A program made the translations under genes and the position numbers. The notes under the pieces are model-generated. The model worked only from the letters and a program-made list of their open reading frames with translations, was not told the origin of the DNA and ran no database searches. Positions 1 to 6,632 of a stretch of 13,747 nucleotides of DNA are shown here, piece by piece. The stretch is taken from assembly GCA_964542875.1 (NCBI GenBank), contig CAZIWA010000141.1, positions 1-13,747 of the forward strand. The letters run 5' to 3'. The DNA comes from CAZGOM01 sp964542875 (GTDB lineage: Bacteria > Planctomycetota > Phycisphaerae > Phycisphaerales > Phycisphaeraceae). Within the stretch, counting starts at the first letter, position 1; every line of letters starts with the position of its first letter.

Positions 1-2
1 TC

Positions 3-2018
3 CTCGCCGGCAACGATGCCGGCCCCTACTGGGGCTCCTACTACGCCGTCTGCGACTTCCTCAACCAGCACGGCGTCCGCTGGATCATGCCCTCGGACTT
101 CGGCGACGTCGTCCCCAAATCCGCCACCCTCTTCCAGAACCCCATCAACACCACCGAAAAACCCGGCTTCAAAATCCGCACCTGGTGGTGCAACCAGGAA
201 GCCGCCCTGGGCTACCAGGAAGCGCTCTGGAAGCTCCGCAACAAGATGAACATCCAGGAAACCGAGCTCGTCGGCATCCCCGGCGATTCCTATCTCCGCT
301 TCTACATGCCCGATGAAAAACTCGCCCAGACCCGCCCCGAACTCTTCGCCAAAGAGCTCTCCGGCGCCGTCAACCCCCACATGCCCAACCTCTCCAACCC
401 CGAGGCCGCAAAACTCGTCGCCGACAAGGTTGTCGCCGCCATCAAGGATCAGGAAGCCAAGGGCCTCAAACCCTTCTCCCTGGGCTTTGCCCCCGATGAC
501 GGCTGGTCTCTGGACTTTAACCCCAAAACCGTCAAGGAAATGAACCAGTCCTTCCCCGACTGGATCGGCCGCGAAGGCGTCCCCAACGAAGTCAGCATCT
601 CCGAAGAATGGTTCACGTTCATGAACCTCGTCTCCGCGGAAGTCAGGAAAACCTACCCCGACTTCCTCATCACCACCAACGGCTACGCCAACCGCGCCAA
701 CCCGCCCGAAGGCATCAAGCTCAATGACAACCTCGGCGTCATGTACGCCTACATCTGGGCCGACACCACCAAGCCCATGAACAGCCCCAGAAGCTGGCAC
801 GGCCAGGTTGTCGGCGCGCAGATGAAAAAGTGGTCTTCCCTCTCCCAGACCGTCTTCCTTTACGAATACCACCTCTCCATGCTCGTCACCGCGCTCACCC
901 CGGTGCCCCAGGTGCGCAAGCAGTACGAAAACTACAAGCTCATGAAGGAGTGGGGCGTCGACGGCTTCTTTAACGAAGCCCGCCAGCCCTACTTCGAAGA
1001 AGGCATCGTCACCCGTTACTGCCGCACCAAGTTCTTCTGGAACCCCGATCAGCCTCTCCAGCCCCTCCTCCAGGACTACTACAAAAACTGGTACGGCCCT
1101 GCCGCCGCCCCCTCGCAGGCCTTCTGGACGCACATTGAAGACGCGCTCCTTGAAAGCCCCATGCTCGGGCACGAAGACCGGATTCTCCCTTACGTCTACT
1201 CCCCCGCCCTTCTCGTTCAGCTCGAAAAAGACGTCACCGCCGCCGAAAAGCTCGCGGGCAAAGAACCCTTCGCCACCCGCGTGAAGATCGACCGGCTCAC
1301 CCTTGAACACCTCAAGCACTACATGGCCTACAAGGACGCCGAATACGCCGGCAACTACGCAGGCGCCGTCAAGGAACTCAACCTGATGGCCGACACCCGC
1401 GAAGAGCTCAGCAAGATCTCCCCCTTCCTCACCATCCGTCCCACCTCCGCGCCAAACTACTTCGCCGGCGACTTCTACTGGGGCTGCATGCAGCGCCGGG
1501 ACTACTTCCAAAAAGTCGCCGACAACCTCAACGGCAAAACCGGCACCCTCGTCGCCATGGCCCCTAAAACCGCCCGCTTCACCCTTGACGAAGCCGCCAT
1601 CGGCAAAGACCTCCGCTGGCACGACCCCTCCTTCGACCGCTCATCCTGGCGTGACCTGGACTCCACCGTCCCCTTCTACACCCAGGTCCCCGGCTGCCTG
1701 AGCTCCACCGGCGTCCCCTGGACCGGCAAGATGTGGTACGTCTTTGAAGTCGACGTCCCCAAGGAAGCCGTCGGCAAGCCCATCAAGCTCTTCTCCCCCA
1801 TCGTCGCCTGTGAAGCCTGGGCCTGGGTCAACGGCCAGTACGCCGGCCACCGCCCCTACATGGAAGCCTACATCAGCCCCTCCCCCATCGAGCTGGACAT
1901 CACCAGCCTCGTCAAGCCCGGCAAAAACACCCTGGGCTTCTGGGTCTCCACCGGCACCGGCAAAACCCAGGCCGCCGAAGGCTTCTTAGGCCGCGTCATG
2001 CTCTACAGCCCCAAGTAA
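3..2018 (+). CDS. DUF4838-type carbohydrate-active protein, 5' truncated
   Basis: The reading frame is open from the window edge (first full codon at nt 3), so the true start lies upstream; the Met at nt 87 is internal. The first visible residues (PYWGSYYAVCDFLNQHGVRW, then IMPSDFGDVVP) match the block that precedes DUF4838 domains, where a GH67-like N-terminal region leads into a barrel. FAPDDG (nt 486-503) and the EEWFTFMNLVSAEVRKTYPD stretch (about nt 604-663) fit the DUF4838 core. The last ~150 residues (nt ~1570-2015: DLRWHDPSFDRSSWRDL, WYVFEVDVP, AWVNGQYAG, LDITSLVKPGKNTL) look like a galactose-binding jelly-roll similar to the N-terminal domain of GH2 enzymes. I infer a role in polysaccharide or glycoside breakdown; substrate and catalytic residues are unknown. 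The gene ends at a strong terminator 35 nt downstream. Confidence 0.8.
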   Translation, partial: LAGNDAGPYWGSYYAVCDFLNQHGVRWIMPSDFGDVVPKSATLFQNPINTTEKPGFKIRTWWCNQEAALGYQEALWKLRNKMNIQETELVGIPGDSYLRFYMPDEKLAQTRPELFAKELSGAVNPHMPNLSNPEAAKLVADKVVAAIKDQEAKGLKPFSLGFAPDDGWSLDFNPKTVKEMNQSFPDWIGREGVPNEVSISEEWFTFMNLVSAEVRKTYPDFLITTNGYANRANPPEGIKLNDNLGVMYAYIWADTTKPMNSPRSWHGQVVGAQMKKWSSLSQTVFLYEYHLSMLVTALTPVPQVRKQYENYKLMKEWGVDGFFNEARQPYFEEGIVTRYCRTKFFWNPDQPLQPLLQDYYKNWYGPAAAPSQAFWTHIEDALLESPMLGHEDRILPYVYSPALLVQLEKDVTAAEKLAGKEPFATRVKIDRLTLEHLKHYMAYKDAEYAGNYAGAVKELNLMADTREELSKISPFLTIRPTSAPNYFAGDFYWGCMQRRDYFQKVADNLNGKTGTLVAMAPKTARFTLDEAAIGKDLRWHDPSFDRSSWRDLDSTVPFYTQVPGCLSSTGVPWTGKMWYVFEVDVPKEAVGKPIKLFSPIVACEAWAWVNGQYAGHRPYMEAYISPSPIELDITSLVKPGKNTLGFWVSTGTGKTQAAEGFLGRVMLYSPK

Positions 2019-2053
2019 AGTCCGTCGTCCTGCATCCCGTGTCTTAAAAGAAA

Positions 2054-2101
2054 AGTCAAAGAGGTCCGGAGTGGAAACTCCGGACCTCTTATATTTTGAC
2101 T
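2054..2101. terminator. Bidirectional intrinsic terminator between convergent genes
   Basis: Perfect 14-bp inverted repeat: left arm 2059-2072 (AAGAGGTCCGGAGT), GGAA loop 2073-2076, right arm 2077-2090. An outer AGTCAAA/TTTTGACT pairing (2054-2060 with 2094-2101) extends the stem across a small bulge. A T-rich stretch follows on the + strand (ATATTTTGAC). On the - strand the stem is followed by TGACTTTTCTTTT. It sits between the stop codons of the + strand DUF4838 gene (2018) and the - strand lipoprotein gene (2127), so it can serve both. Confidence 0.9.
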
Positions 2102-2126
2102 CTGGACTCGGGCCGACCTCTTATCC

Positions 2127-2867
2127 CTACCTCCCCGCAAACGACCGTTCCGCCGCCTCCACCATCCCGGCAAACGCCAGGCGTTGGGAGTGTTCGATAA
2201 GCCCGATATCCACATCCGGCGTCACCGGCAAAAACGGCGCCGACGCCAGCTTCACCTCGCGCGACGGGCTTGAAAGCACCTTGCCCGTTTTCGTGTCCAG
2301 CACCACCCCGCGCGCAACGGACTTCGCACTGCTCTTAGCGGCGTCGGGTGCCTTATCCGTATTGGCCGTCACCTTCGTGTCAATGGTGTAGACCAAAAGC
2401 AGGTCCGCCCCCAGTTCGCGCCCGGCCAACCGCAGTTCGCCGTCATTCACCAGCGTCACCGGCAGGTTCAGTTCCGTCACCTGCACCGCGCGTTTCACGC
2501 CCGGCAGCTTTCCCAGTTTTTCGATATCGCCAGGCCGCTCCGCGCCTTTGCCCGTGATCACCCGATAGTTCCCCCGTCCCCACGCCTGCGTCCCCGGCAC
2601 ATCAAAATCCGGCCCCTGCACCCGCGCCACGGCGAGCACCACCTGCTTCTCCGGCCCTTCATGCGCGGCCAAAAAATCCTTCAACCCCTGCGACTGTTCT
2701 TCCTGTGTCCCGGTCACTGCCCCGGTCTTCCTCACCGCCGGCTTGGCTCCTTCCGGCAGTTGGCTCACATCACCGAAAAACGCCATGTCCGCGGCTTCAT
2801 AATCACTCACGCCATGCACGCACCCAGCCATCAGCGCCAGAACCACCATCGCTAAAACAAACCGCAT
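2127..2867 (-). CDS. Putative lipoprotein of unknown function
   Basis: 246 residues. The N-terminus has a type II signal peptide: Arg2, a hydrophobic run of residues 3-14 and the lipobox LMAGC with Cys16 as the expected lipidated residue, so the protein should be membrane-anchored outside the cytoplasm. The mature part has no domain I can name. The segment around residues 145-165 (LRLAGRELGADLLLVYTIDT) and the later GVVLDTKTGKVL resemble planctomycete lipoproteins with an 'AD-lLvYt-dT' signature, but I assign no function. The ATG at 2867 is preceded by a purine-rich GGGAGCGAGAG that can act as ribosome-binding site. The gene stands alone, convergent with the DUF4838 gene and sharing its terminator. 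Confidence 0.8.
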   Translation of the reverse strand: MRFVLAMVVLALMAGCVHGVSDYEAADMAFFGDVSQLPEGAKPAVRKTGAVTGTQEEQSQGLKDFLAAHEGPEKQVVLAVARVQGPDFDVPGTQAWGRGNYRVITGKGAERPGDIEKLGKLPGVKRAVQVTELNLPVTLVNDGELRLAGRELGADLLLVYTIDTKVTANTDKAPDAAKSSAKSVARGVVLDTKTGKVLSSPSREVKLASAPFLPVTPDVDIGLIEHSQRLAFAGMVEAAERSFAGR

Positions 2868-2948
2868 CTCTCGCTCCCATCACAATGTCGCATCTCATCA
2901 ACACCCACAATAACGCGCCCCACCCACTTTTATTCCACCAACTTCAAA

Positions 2949-3070
2949 CCAACCCCCCGGGTGGCACAGCACGGCCAGAAGCAGTGCTGTGTCCGGGCCC
3001 CACGCCAACAATAAACCACCAACCCCACTCCCACAAAAAACACGTTTGCCGCAGGCGCCAGCGACAACTT
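2949..3070. repeat. Composite palindromic repeat, copy 1
   Basis: First of three related intergenic elements. It has a CACAGCAC/GTGCTGTG 8-bp stem (2965-2972 with 2984-2991), flanked by CCCGG/CCGGG (2956-2960 with 2993-2997). An A-rich CCACGCCAACAATAAACCAC spacer follows, then a distal CACGTTTGCC...GCGCCAGCGA segment (3041-3063). Compare copies at 5132-5268 and 5310-5404, and the isolated distal motif at 12009-12030. Together with the heptad array that follows, it fills the 256 bp between two - strand genes; I see no gene here. Confidence 0.75.
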
Positions 3071-3078
3071 CCCTCTGC

Positions 3079-3113
3079 CACATCCCACATCTTCCATCTC
3101 ACATCTGACATTC
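3079..3113 (-). repeat. Heptad array: five imperfect 7-nt units (AGATGTG type)
   Basis: On the - strand, starting 10 nt after the stop codon of the 164-residue protein gene, five consecutive 7-nt units read GAATGTC, AGATGTG, AGATGGA, AGATGTG and GGATGTG, with no extra base between them. Neighbouring units agree at 4-6 of 7 positions. A sixth, more degenerate unit (GCAGAGG, 3072-3078) may follow. See the matching arrays at 3688-3722, 10065-10092 and 12182-12216. Confidence 0.8.
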
Positions 3114-3123
3114 CTAAAACCCC

Positions 3124-3618
3124 TCACTCTACCTCCACCCTTTTCCCATTCACCCCCACCGGCTTCATCTCCTTGTCGTACTCCACCGTGAAACTTTCAA
3201 ACCGCGACAAATAAGGAAACACCTCCCGCACCATCGCATCCTTGAAATTCTCCGACACCTGACTCTCTTTAAACGCCAACTCCAAATACCGCAGCTCTGT
3301 GATCGCCGAACTTACCCCATACACCCTCCCTGTCCGATCATCCGGCCATGTTTTGATCAAAAAAACATGCCACTCCGGCTCACGCGTCACCAGCCCCATC
3401 CGCTTGGCGCGCAAATAAAAATCCGTATCAACCAGCTTCTCCTCAACGTCCAGCAAAACCCACGTGGTCACCACCCGTTCCCGCCCGGAATAAATATCCA
3501 ACGATTGAGTCGTCGTTACCAGCCTTGCAACCCAAAGCACATAAACCACCAACGCAGCCGCGACAACGCCTAAAACCTTAAGCACTCTTCCCCGAGTTAT
3601 CCGTTTTGTCGCTTCCAC
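3124..3618 (-). CDS. Hypothetical membrane-anchored protein
   Basis: 164 residues from a GTG start. A basic N-terminus (KR, R residues) precedes one hydrophobic segment at about residues 13-33, which should be an uncleaved anchor. The remaining ~130 residues are soluble and probably extracytoplasmic, with mixed alpha/beta character (TTWVLLDVEEKL, WHVFLIKTWPD, YLELAFKESQ). I recognise no family. The start is uncertain. No clear ribosome-binding site precedes GTG 3618. A second in-frame GTG 33 nt downstream has GGGGAAGA just before it, but that start would remove the positive charges before the membrane segment. The ATG at 3623 is out of frame. A heptad repeat array follows the stop codon. Confidence 0.6.
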   Translation of the reverse strand: MEATKRITRGRVLKVLGVVAAALVVYVLWVARLVTTTQSLDIYSGRERVVTTWVLLDVEEKLVDTDFYLRAKRMGLVTREPEWHVFLIKTWPDDRTGRVYGVSSAITELRYLELAFKESQVSENFKDAMVREVFPYLSRFESFTVEYDKEMKPVGVNGKRVEVE

Positions 3619-3687
3619 CCCATTGATACGCCGCCCGCCCCCGCAGGTTCAAACCTCTCAACCCCACGCCCGCCTTCCCCACTTCTT

Positions 3688-3722
3688 CAACTTATAAATC
3701 GCAAATTACAATTTATAAATTC
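3688..3722 (-). repeat. Heptad array: five imperfect 7-nt units (TAATTTG type)
   Basis: On the - strand, six bases after the yajQ stop codon, five abutting 7-nt units read GAATTTA, TAAATTG, TAATTTG, CGATTTA and TAAGTTG. It is a 35-bp AT-rich island in GC-rich DNA. It also contains an 8-bp inverted repeat TTATAAAT/ATTTATAA (3692-3699 with 3711-3718), but the stem is all A/T and no U-tract follows, so I do not call it a terminator. Confidence 0.75.
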
Positions 3723-3728
3723 TTCCTC

Positions 3729-4220
3729 TCAGTCTTTGAAATTCACGAACTGCACCGCCACCCCGACATCCGCTCCGCGCACCAGCGCCATCGCGCCCTG
3801 CAGGTCATCGCGCTGCTTGCCTGTCACGCGCACTTCTTCACCCTGGATCGAAGGCTGCACCTTGATCTTCGCTTCCTTGATCAGCGCCACGATCTTCTTG
3901 GCCGTGTCTTTCTCGATGCCTTCTTTCAGCTTCACCACACGCTTGAGCGCCATGCCCGTCGTGGGCTCGGGCTCCTGGAAATCAAACACCCGCAGGTCCA
4001 CCTTCCGCTTGGCGGCGTTCCTCAAAATCATGTCCTTCACCGCTTCCATCTTCATGCTGTCCGCTGCAAGGATGTTGAGCGTCTTTTCCTTCTTATCCAG
4101 CGTGATCTCGGTCTTGAGGTTCTGAAAGTCATACCGCGTCATGATCTCTTTGCGCGTGTTGTTCAGCGTGTTCTCAAGTTCCGCGTAGTCGATCCGGCTG
4201 ACGATATCGAAAGAAGGCAT
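3729..4220 (-). CDS. yajQ: YajQ family nucleotide-binding protein (UPF0234)
   Basis: 163 residues, the usual length of the family. The diagnostic N-terminus MPSFDIVSRIDYAELENTLN is present, followed by the conserved RYDFQ (residues 30-34) and the second ferredoxin-like half ending in VQFVNFKD. YajQ proteins are small cytosolic proteins of two ferredoxin-like folds; family members have been reported to bind cyclic di-GMP, and others RNA or nucleotides. The cellular role here is unknown. I chose ATG 4220, not the TTG one codon upstream, because GGAGAG lies at the proper distance before it and the family begins MPSFD. The apaG stop is 53 nt upstream on the same strand, so the two may be co-transcribed. 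Confidence 0.95.
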   Translation of the reverse strand: MPSFDIVSRIDYAELENTLNNTRKEIMTRYDFQNLKTEITLDKKEKTLNILAADSMKMEAVKDMILRNAAKRKVDLRVFDFQEPEPTTGMALKRVVKLKEGIEKDTAKKIVALIKEAKIKVQPSIQGEEVRVTGKQRDDLQGAMALVRGADVGVAVQFVNFKD

Positions 4221-4229
4221 CAATCACTC

Positions 4230-4255
4230 TCCAAAAAAGTCGGTGTCCAAAAAAG
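4230..4255 (-). repeat. Direct repeat TCCAAAAAAG x2 in the apaG-yajQ spacer
   Basis: A 10-nt sequence occurs at 4230-4239 and 4246-4255 with a 16-nt period. On the - strand transcript this gives two CUUUUUUGGA blocks just upstream of the yajQ ribosome-binding site; the proximal GGAGAG is part of the site itself. Its role is unknown; it may act with the hairpin at the apaG stop. Confidence 0.55.
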
Positions 4256-4266
4256 CCCCGTCTCAA

Positions 4267-4285
4267 CCCAGGCTCAAGCCTTGGG
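4267..4285 (-). terminator. Weak hairpin at the apaG stop codon, possible attenuator
   Basis: Stem of 7 bp with one bulged base (CCCAGGC 4267-4273 with GCCTTGGG 4278-4285) and a 4-nt loop that holds the apaG stop codon. On the - strand it is followed by GAGACGGGGC and then six T. The T-run starts too far from the stem for a textbook terminator, so termination between apaG and yajQ would be partial at best. Confidence 0.3.
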
Positions 4286-4690
4286 CTCACCCGCGGGCAC
4301 GCTCACCGGCAGGTGCAGGTAAAAGCGCTTGATCTGCGCCTCAAACACCTTCCCGTCGTCACGCTTCATCTGGTAGCTCCCCTCCATGGTCCCCCATGGC
4401 GTGCTCAGCGGGCAAAAGCTCGTGTACTTAAACCGCTGCCCCGGCTCCAGCCTCGGCTTCTGCCCCACCACGCCTTCCCCGCGCACCTCTTCACGGTGCC
4501 CGTTGCCGTCAATGATCACCCAGTGCCGCGCAAGCAGCGTTGCGGGCACCTCCCCCTCGTTCTTGATCACGACCTGATAACCAAAGACAAACGTCTTGTC
4601 GTCAGGGTTGGACTCCTCGGGTATGAAAAAACCCGTGGCGCCAACCCGGATCCCGTCGGTCGTCGTATCGGAGACTTCAGGTGTCGGCAT
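4274..4690 (-). CDS. apaG: ApaG domain protein (DUF525)
   Basis: 138 residues forming one ApaG domain, a fibronectin-III-like beta sandwich. The family signature is present in order: TTDGIRVGATGFFIPEES, then VFGYQVVIKNEGEVPATLLA, RHWVIIDGNG, EVRGEGVVGQKPRLEPGQ, YTSFCPLSTPWGTMEGSY and a final FYLHLP strand. ApaG proteins are cytosolic. The bacterial protein is linked by name to the cobalt/magnesium resistance locus and to diadenosine tetraphosphate metabolism in enterobacteria, but its exact function is not settled. The ATG at 4690 is preferred over the GTG at 4699 because AGGAG lies 8 nt before it. A TATAAT box stands about 54 nt upstream. It probably heads an apaG-yajQ unit. Confidence 0.93.
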   Translation of the reverse strand: MPTPEVSDTTTDGIRVGATGFFIPEESNPDDKTFVFGYQVVIKNEGEVPATLLARHWVIIDGNGHREEVRGEGVVGQKPRLEPGQRFKYTSFCPLSTPWGTMEGSYQMKRDDGKVFEAQIKRFYLHLPVSVPAGEPKA

Positions 4691-4743
4691 GGTCAGCACT
4701 CCTGCTTGGTCCCCGGTTACGCCCGGGGCATGTTGGCAATCCG

Positions 4744-4749
4744 ATTATA
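4744..4749 (-). promoter_or_regulatory. -10 box of the apaG promoter
   Basis: A perfect TATAAT on the - strand (ATTATA on +), 53 nt upstream of the apaG ATG. I see no convincing TTGACA-like -35 hexamer at 16-18 nt spacing. Transcription would start near 4737 and give a leader of about 47 nt that carries the AGGAG site. Confidence 0.5.
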
Positions 4750-4818
4750 GCCCCGCATCACTTCCCCACGGCGGCCCTTTCACATTTGAATCTTCGTGCC
4801 CTCATCACCCCAATCATT

Positions 4819-4824
4819 TACACT
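4819..4824 (+). promoter_or_regulatory. -10-like hexamer abutting the start at 4831
   Basis: TACACT ends 6 nt before the ATG of the small membrane protein. With usual spacing, transcription would begin at the A of ATG, which fits a leaderless mRNA; no Shine-Dalgarno sequence is present. No clear -35 element is visible. Confidence 0.35.
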
Positions 4825-4830
4825 ACGCAC

Positions 4831-5127
4831 ATGAGATGTTTAGCCGGCTGCCTGATGATGGTCCTCCCCCGCCTCGCACTCCTCTTTGTGATGCTGGTCC
4901 ACTCCAAGCACATCACCTTCGCCTTCACCAGTTGGCTCTGGCCATGCCTGGGCTTTGTCTTCATGCCCATCACCACCCTCGCCTACGTCTGGGCCATGGC
5001 GGCCTCCAATAAACACATCACCGGCTTCTACCTCGCCATCGTCGTCCTGGGCGTCCTACTTGATCTTGGCCTCCTCACCGGTGCCGGCAACCAAAAATAC
5101 CGCTCCGCTCCCCCCGCCGAGTTTTAG
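4831..5127 (+). CDS. Small conserved membrane protein, three helices
   Basis: 98 residues with three hydrophobic segments at about 8-24, 32-57 and 63-83 and a short polar tail (GAGNQKYRSAPPAEF). The order WPCLGFVFMPITTLAY, then VVLGVLLDLG, resembles a family of uncharacterised bacterial small membrane proteins with an F-x-P-x-TTLAY motif followed by GVLLDLG; I know no function for it. An upstream in-frame ATG at 4681 would add 50 residues of low-quality, His/Pro-rich sequence that overlaps the start of apaG on the other strand, so I prefer ATG 4831. It is divergent from apaG and lies directly upstream of the repeat-rich spacer. Confidence 0.7.
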   Translation: MRCLAGCLMMVLPRLALLFVMLVHSKHITFAFTSWLWPCLGFVFMPITTLAYVWAMAASNKHITGFYLAIVVLGVLLDLGLLTGAGNQKYRSAPPAEF

Positions 5128-5131
5128 GTAA

Positions 5132-5268
5132 CAACCCACCCGGGGTGGCACAGCACGGCCCGAAGCAGTGCTGTGTCCGGGGCACGCGCCAATAAAAACA
5201 CCTCACCCCTCCACACAAAAACACGTTAGCCCGACGCGCAAGCGAGGGTATTCGGGCAAAGCCCGACC
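5132..5268. repeat. Composite palindromic repeat, copy 2
   Basis: Same element as at 2949-3070. The CACAGCAC/GTGCTGTG stem lies at 5149-5156 with 5168-5175. It is followed by the A-rich GCACGCGCCAATAAAAACAC stretch and the distal part CACGTTAGCC...GCGCAAGCGAGGG. A second small hairpin, TCGGGC-AAA-GCCCGA (5252-5266), closes it. It begins four bases after the stop codon of the small membrane protein. The 357-bp spacer 5128-5484 holds copies 2 and 3 and no credible gene. Confidence 0.75.
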
Positions 5269-5309
5269 TCCCGCTCAACTCACCAAAAAACCCCACCACC
5301 AACATCAAC

Positions 5310-5404
5310 GCCAACCCCTCCGGGTACCACACTGTAGACGTCCCCGGCTACGGTGTGTCTTGCACGCGTCAACAAAAAAACGCATTAGCACGACAACTGG
5401 GAAA
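5310..5404. repeat. Composite palindromic repeat, copy 3, diverged stem
   Basis: Same order as copies 1 and 2: CAACCCCTCCGGG, a stem, GCACGCGTCAACAAAAAAAC, then CGCATTAGCACGAC. The stem arms are CACACTGTAG (5328-5337) and CTACGGTGTG (5348-5357), which pair over 10 positions with one T-G wobble. Their sequence differs from the CACAGCAC/GTGCTGTG arms of the other two copies. The distal part is shorter and degraded. Confidence 0.65.
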
Positions 5405-5484
5405 GGGGCCGCCATCGAATACGAAAATGCCTCGAATGGATGTTTCCTCCCCCCACCAAAAAATATGTTAAAAACTTAACCCAC

Positions 5485-6483
5485 ATGCAATCCTTTTCCG
5501 GCTCTCCCATCCTGTTCATTCTCCTCACCATCGCATTCCTCATCGGTGTCATCACCCAATTCGCCGTCGCCCTGCGCACCCTCTGGTCCTACAAGCTCAT
5601 CCAAAACCAATGCGCCAAATGCCGCTACCCGCTCGACGGCCTGGCCCCTGCCCAGCGCACCTGTCCCGAATGTGGCCGCATCCTCACCCCCTTCGATCAC
5701 TCCCTCCGCCCCTCCTGGCGCCGCCTCACCCACCGCCTCCCCGGCCTCACCCACCCGCTCTACCTCTGGCTTATCTCCGCCATCCTCCTGGTCGCCTCGG
5801 GCTTCTTCATCATCAAACCCGCCTACCTCACCGGCGAATTCAGCTACGTGTACGAATTCGATCTGAACACCAGCAACGGCCCACTTAACGTCACCATCCA
5901 CCGCCGCTGGCGGCACAATGAACTCGCCCTCTCCCTCTTCAATCACGCCATCTGGAGCCGCGTCGACCCCTACACCCCACAAAACGCATGGCCCTCCTGG
6001 CTCCAGACCATGCGCTCAAAACCCCCATCCAAAATATTTCGGATAGAACCCGATCTAACCCTCGCGCTTGGCGGAACGCCCGGAGAATTTAGCGCCCCCT
6101 GGACACTCGACAGCAAAAGCCAGGACGAAATGGACAAGCTCGCCGCCGGAAAGCCCGTCAACTACCACAGCCCCATCTCCGCGCAACTCCTTCAGCAATT
6201 CATCGATAAACAATGGGCAACCACGCTCGACCCCGGCCAGGCCGATGCGCTCAACACCCTGCTGACCAACTTTCTGGCCCCAGGCGTTACCGCCTTGCTC
6301 GCCGCGCCTCCTGAGCCGAACCTGCCCGTTGTCCACAGCTACCCGAACCTTTCCGCCAACACCAGCCTCAACCCAAAGCAAATTCAGCTCAACATCCTCA
6401 CCCTCGCCGCACTCTCGATCCTCACCTTTCCGGCGCTCCTCTTCATCCGTCGCCGGCTCAAGCGCATCCAGCTTTCCCCATAA
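5485..6483 (+). CDS. Zinc-ribbon membrane protein of unknown function
   Basis: 332 residues from ATG 5485. A hydrophobic segment at about 9-30 is followed by a zinc ribbon, Cys43-x2-Cys46-RYPLDGL...Cys60-PE-Cys63-G. A second membrane segment is at about 92-110. A long polar region (roughly 112-300) probably lies on the far side of the membrane, and a third membrane segment near 305-323 precedes a basic tail (RRRLKR). The C-x2-C-x-YPL-x-GL...CPECG ribbon is common in planctomycete membrane proteins of unknown role; a second example lies at 10085-10840. An in-frame ATG at 5440 would add 15 residues, but neither start has a clear ribosome-binding site. I prefer 5485 because it gives a short N-terminus before the helix and follows a TATGTT hexamer (5464-5469). 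Confidence 0.75.
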   Translation: MQSFSGSPILFILLTIAFLIGVITQFAVALRTLWSYKLIQNQCAKCRYPLDGLAPAQRTCPECGRILTPFDHSLRPSWRRLTHRLPGLTHPLYLWLISAILLVASGFFIIKPAYLTGEFSYVYEFDLNTSNGPLNVTIHRRWRHNELALSLFNHAIWSRVDPYTPQNAWPSWLQTMRSKPPSKIFRIEPDLTLALGGTPGEFSAPWTLDSKSQDEMDKLAAGKPVNYHSPISAQLLQQFIDKQWATTLDPGQADALNTLLTNFLAPGVTALLAAPPEPNLPVVHSYPNLSANTSLNPKQIQLNILTLAALSILTFPALLFIRRRLKRIQLSP

Positions 6484-6608
6484 ACTCTTGAGTAGGTCGG
6501 ATTAGACGTCTTCGTCATAATTCGATATCCGTTTTGACGGTCGAAAATCGATTCGCAACCAACCACCAAGCGGCACCCACATTCTGTTTTTCGCGTTTTA
6601 TGGACAAA

Positions 6609-6631
6609 GCCGGCGCATCCACTCAGCCGGC
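6609..6631 (-). terminator. GC-rich hairpin after recO
   Basis: GCCGGC (6609-6614) and GCCGGC (6626-6631) form a 6-bp stem with an 11-nt loop immediately after the recO stop codon. On the - strand it is followed by TTTGTCC, which is not a proper U-tract. It is a plausible weak terminator in the 149-bp convergent gap 6484-6632, where I see no other signal. Confidence 0.4.
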
Positions 6632-6632
6632 A

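Noticed and set aside
1641..1850. Antisense frame inside the DUF4838 gene, with similar antisense frames in other genes such as 9359-10054.
   Set aside because: They are mirror frames of high-GC3 codons in clear genes, with Gly/Asp/Val-rich translations and no initiation signals.
3692..3718. AT-only inverted repeat after yajQ read as a terminator.
   Set aside because: The stem is all A/T with no following U-tract, and the 7-nt periodicity explains the symmetry better.
4681..4830. Upstream extension of the small membrane protein to ATG 4681.
   Set aside because: It overlaps the apaG start and promoter on the other strand, and its residues do not look like coding sequence.
5075..5332. 85-residue - strand frame across repeat copies 2 and 3, and a similar frame over copy 1 (2898-3127). 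Both encode RTQHCF-x-PCCAT.
   Set aside because: The shared peptide comes from the repeated DNA itself. There is no initiation signal, and the frames do not extend beyond the repeats in a conserved way.
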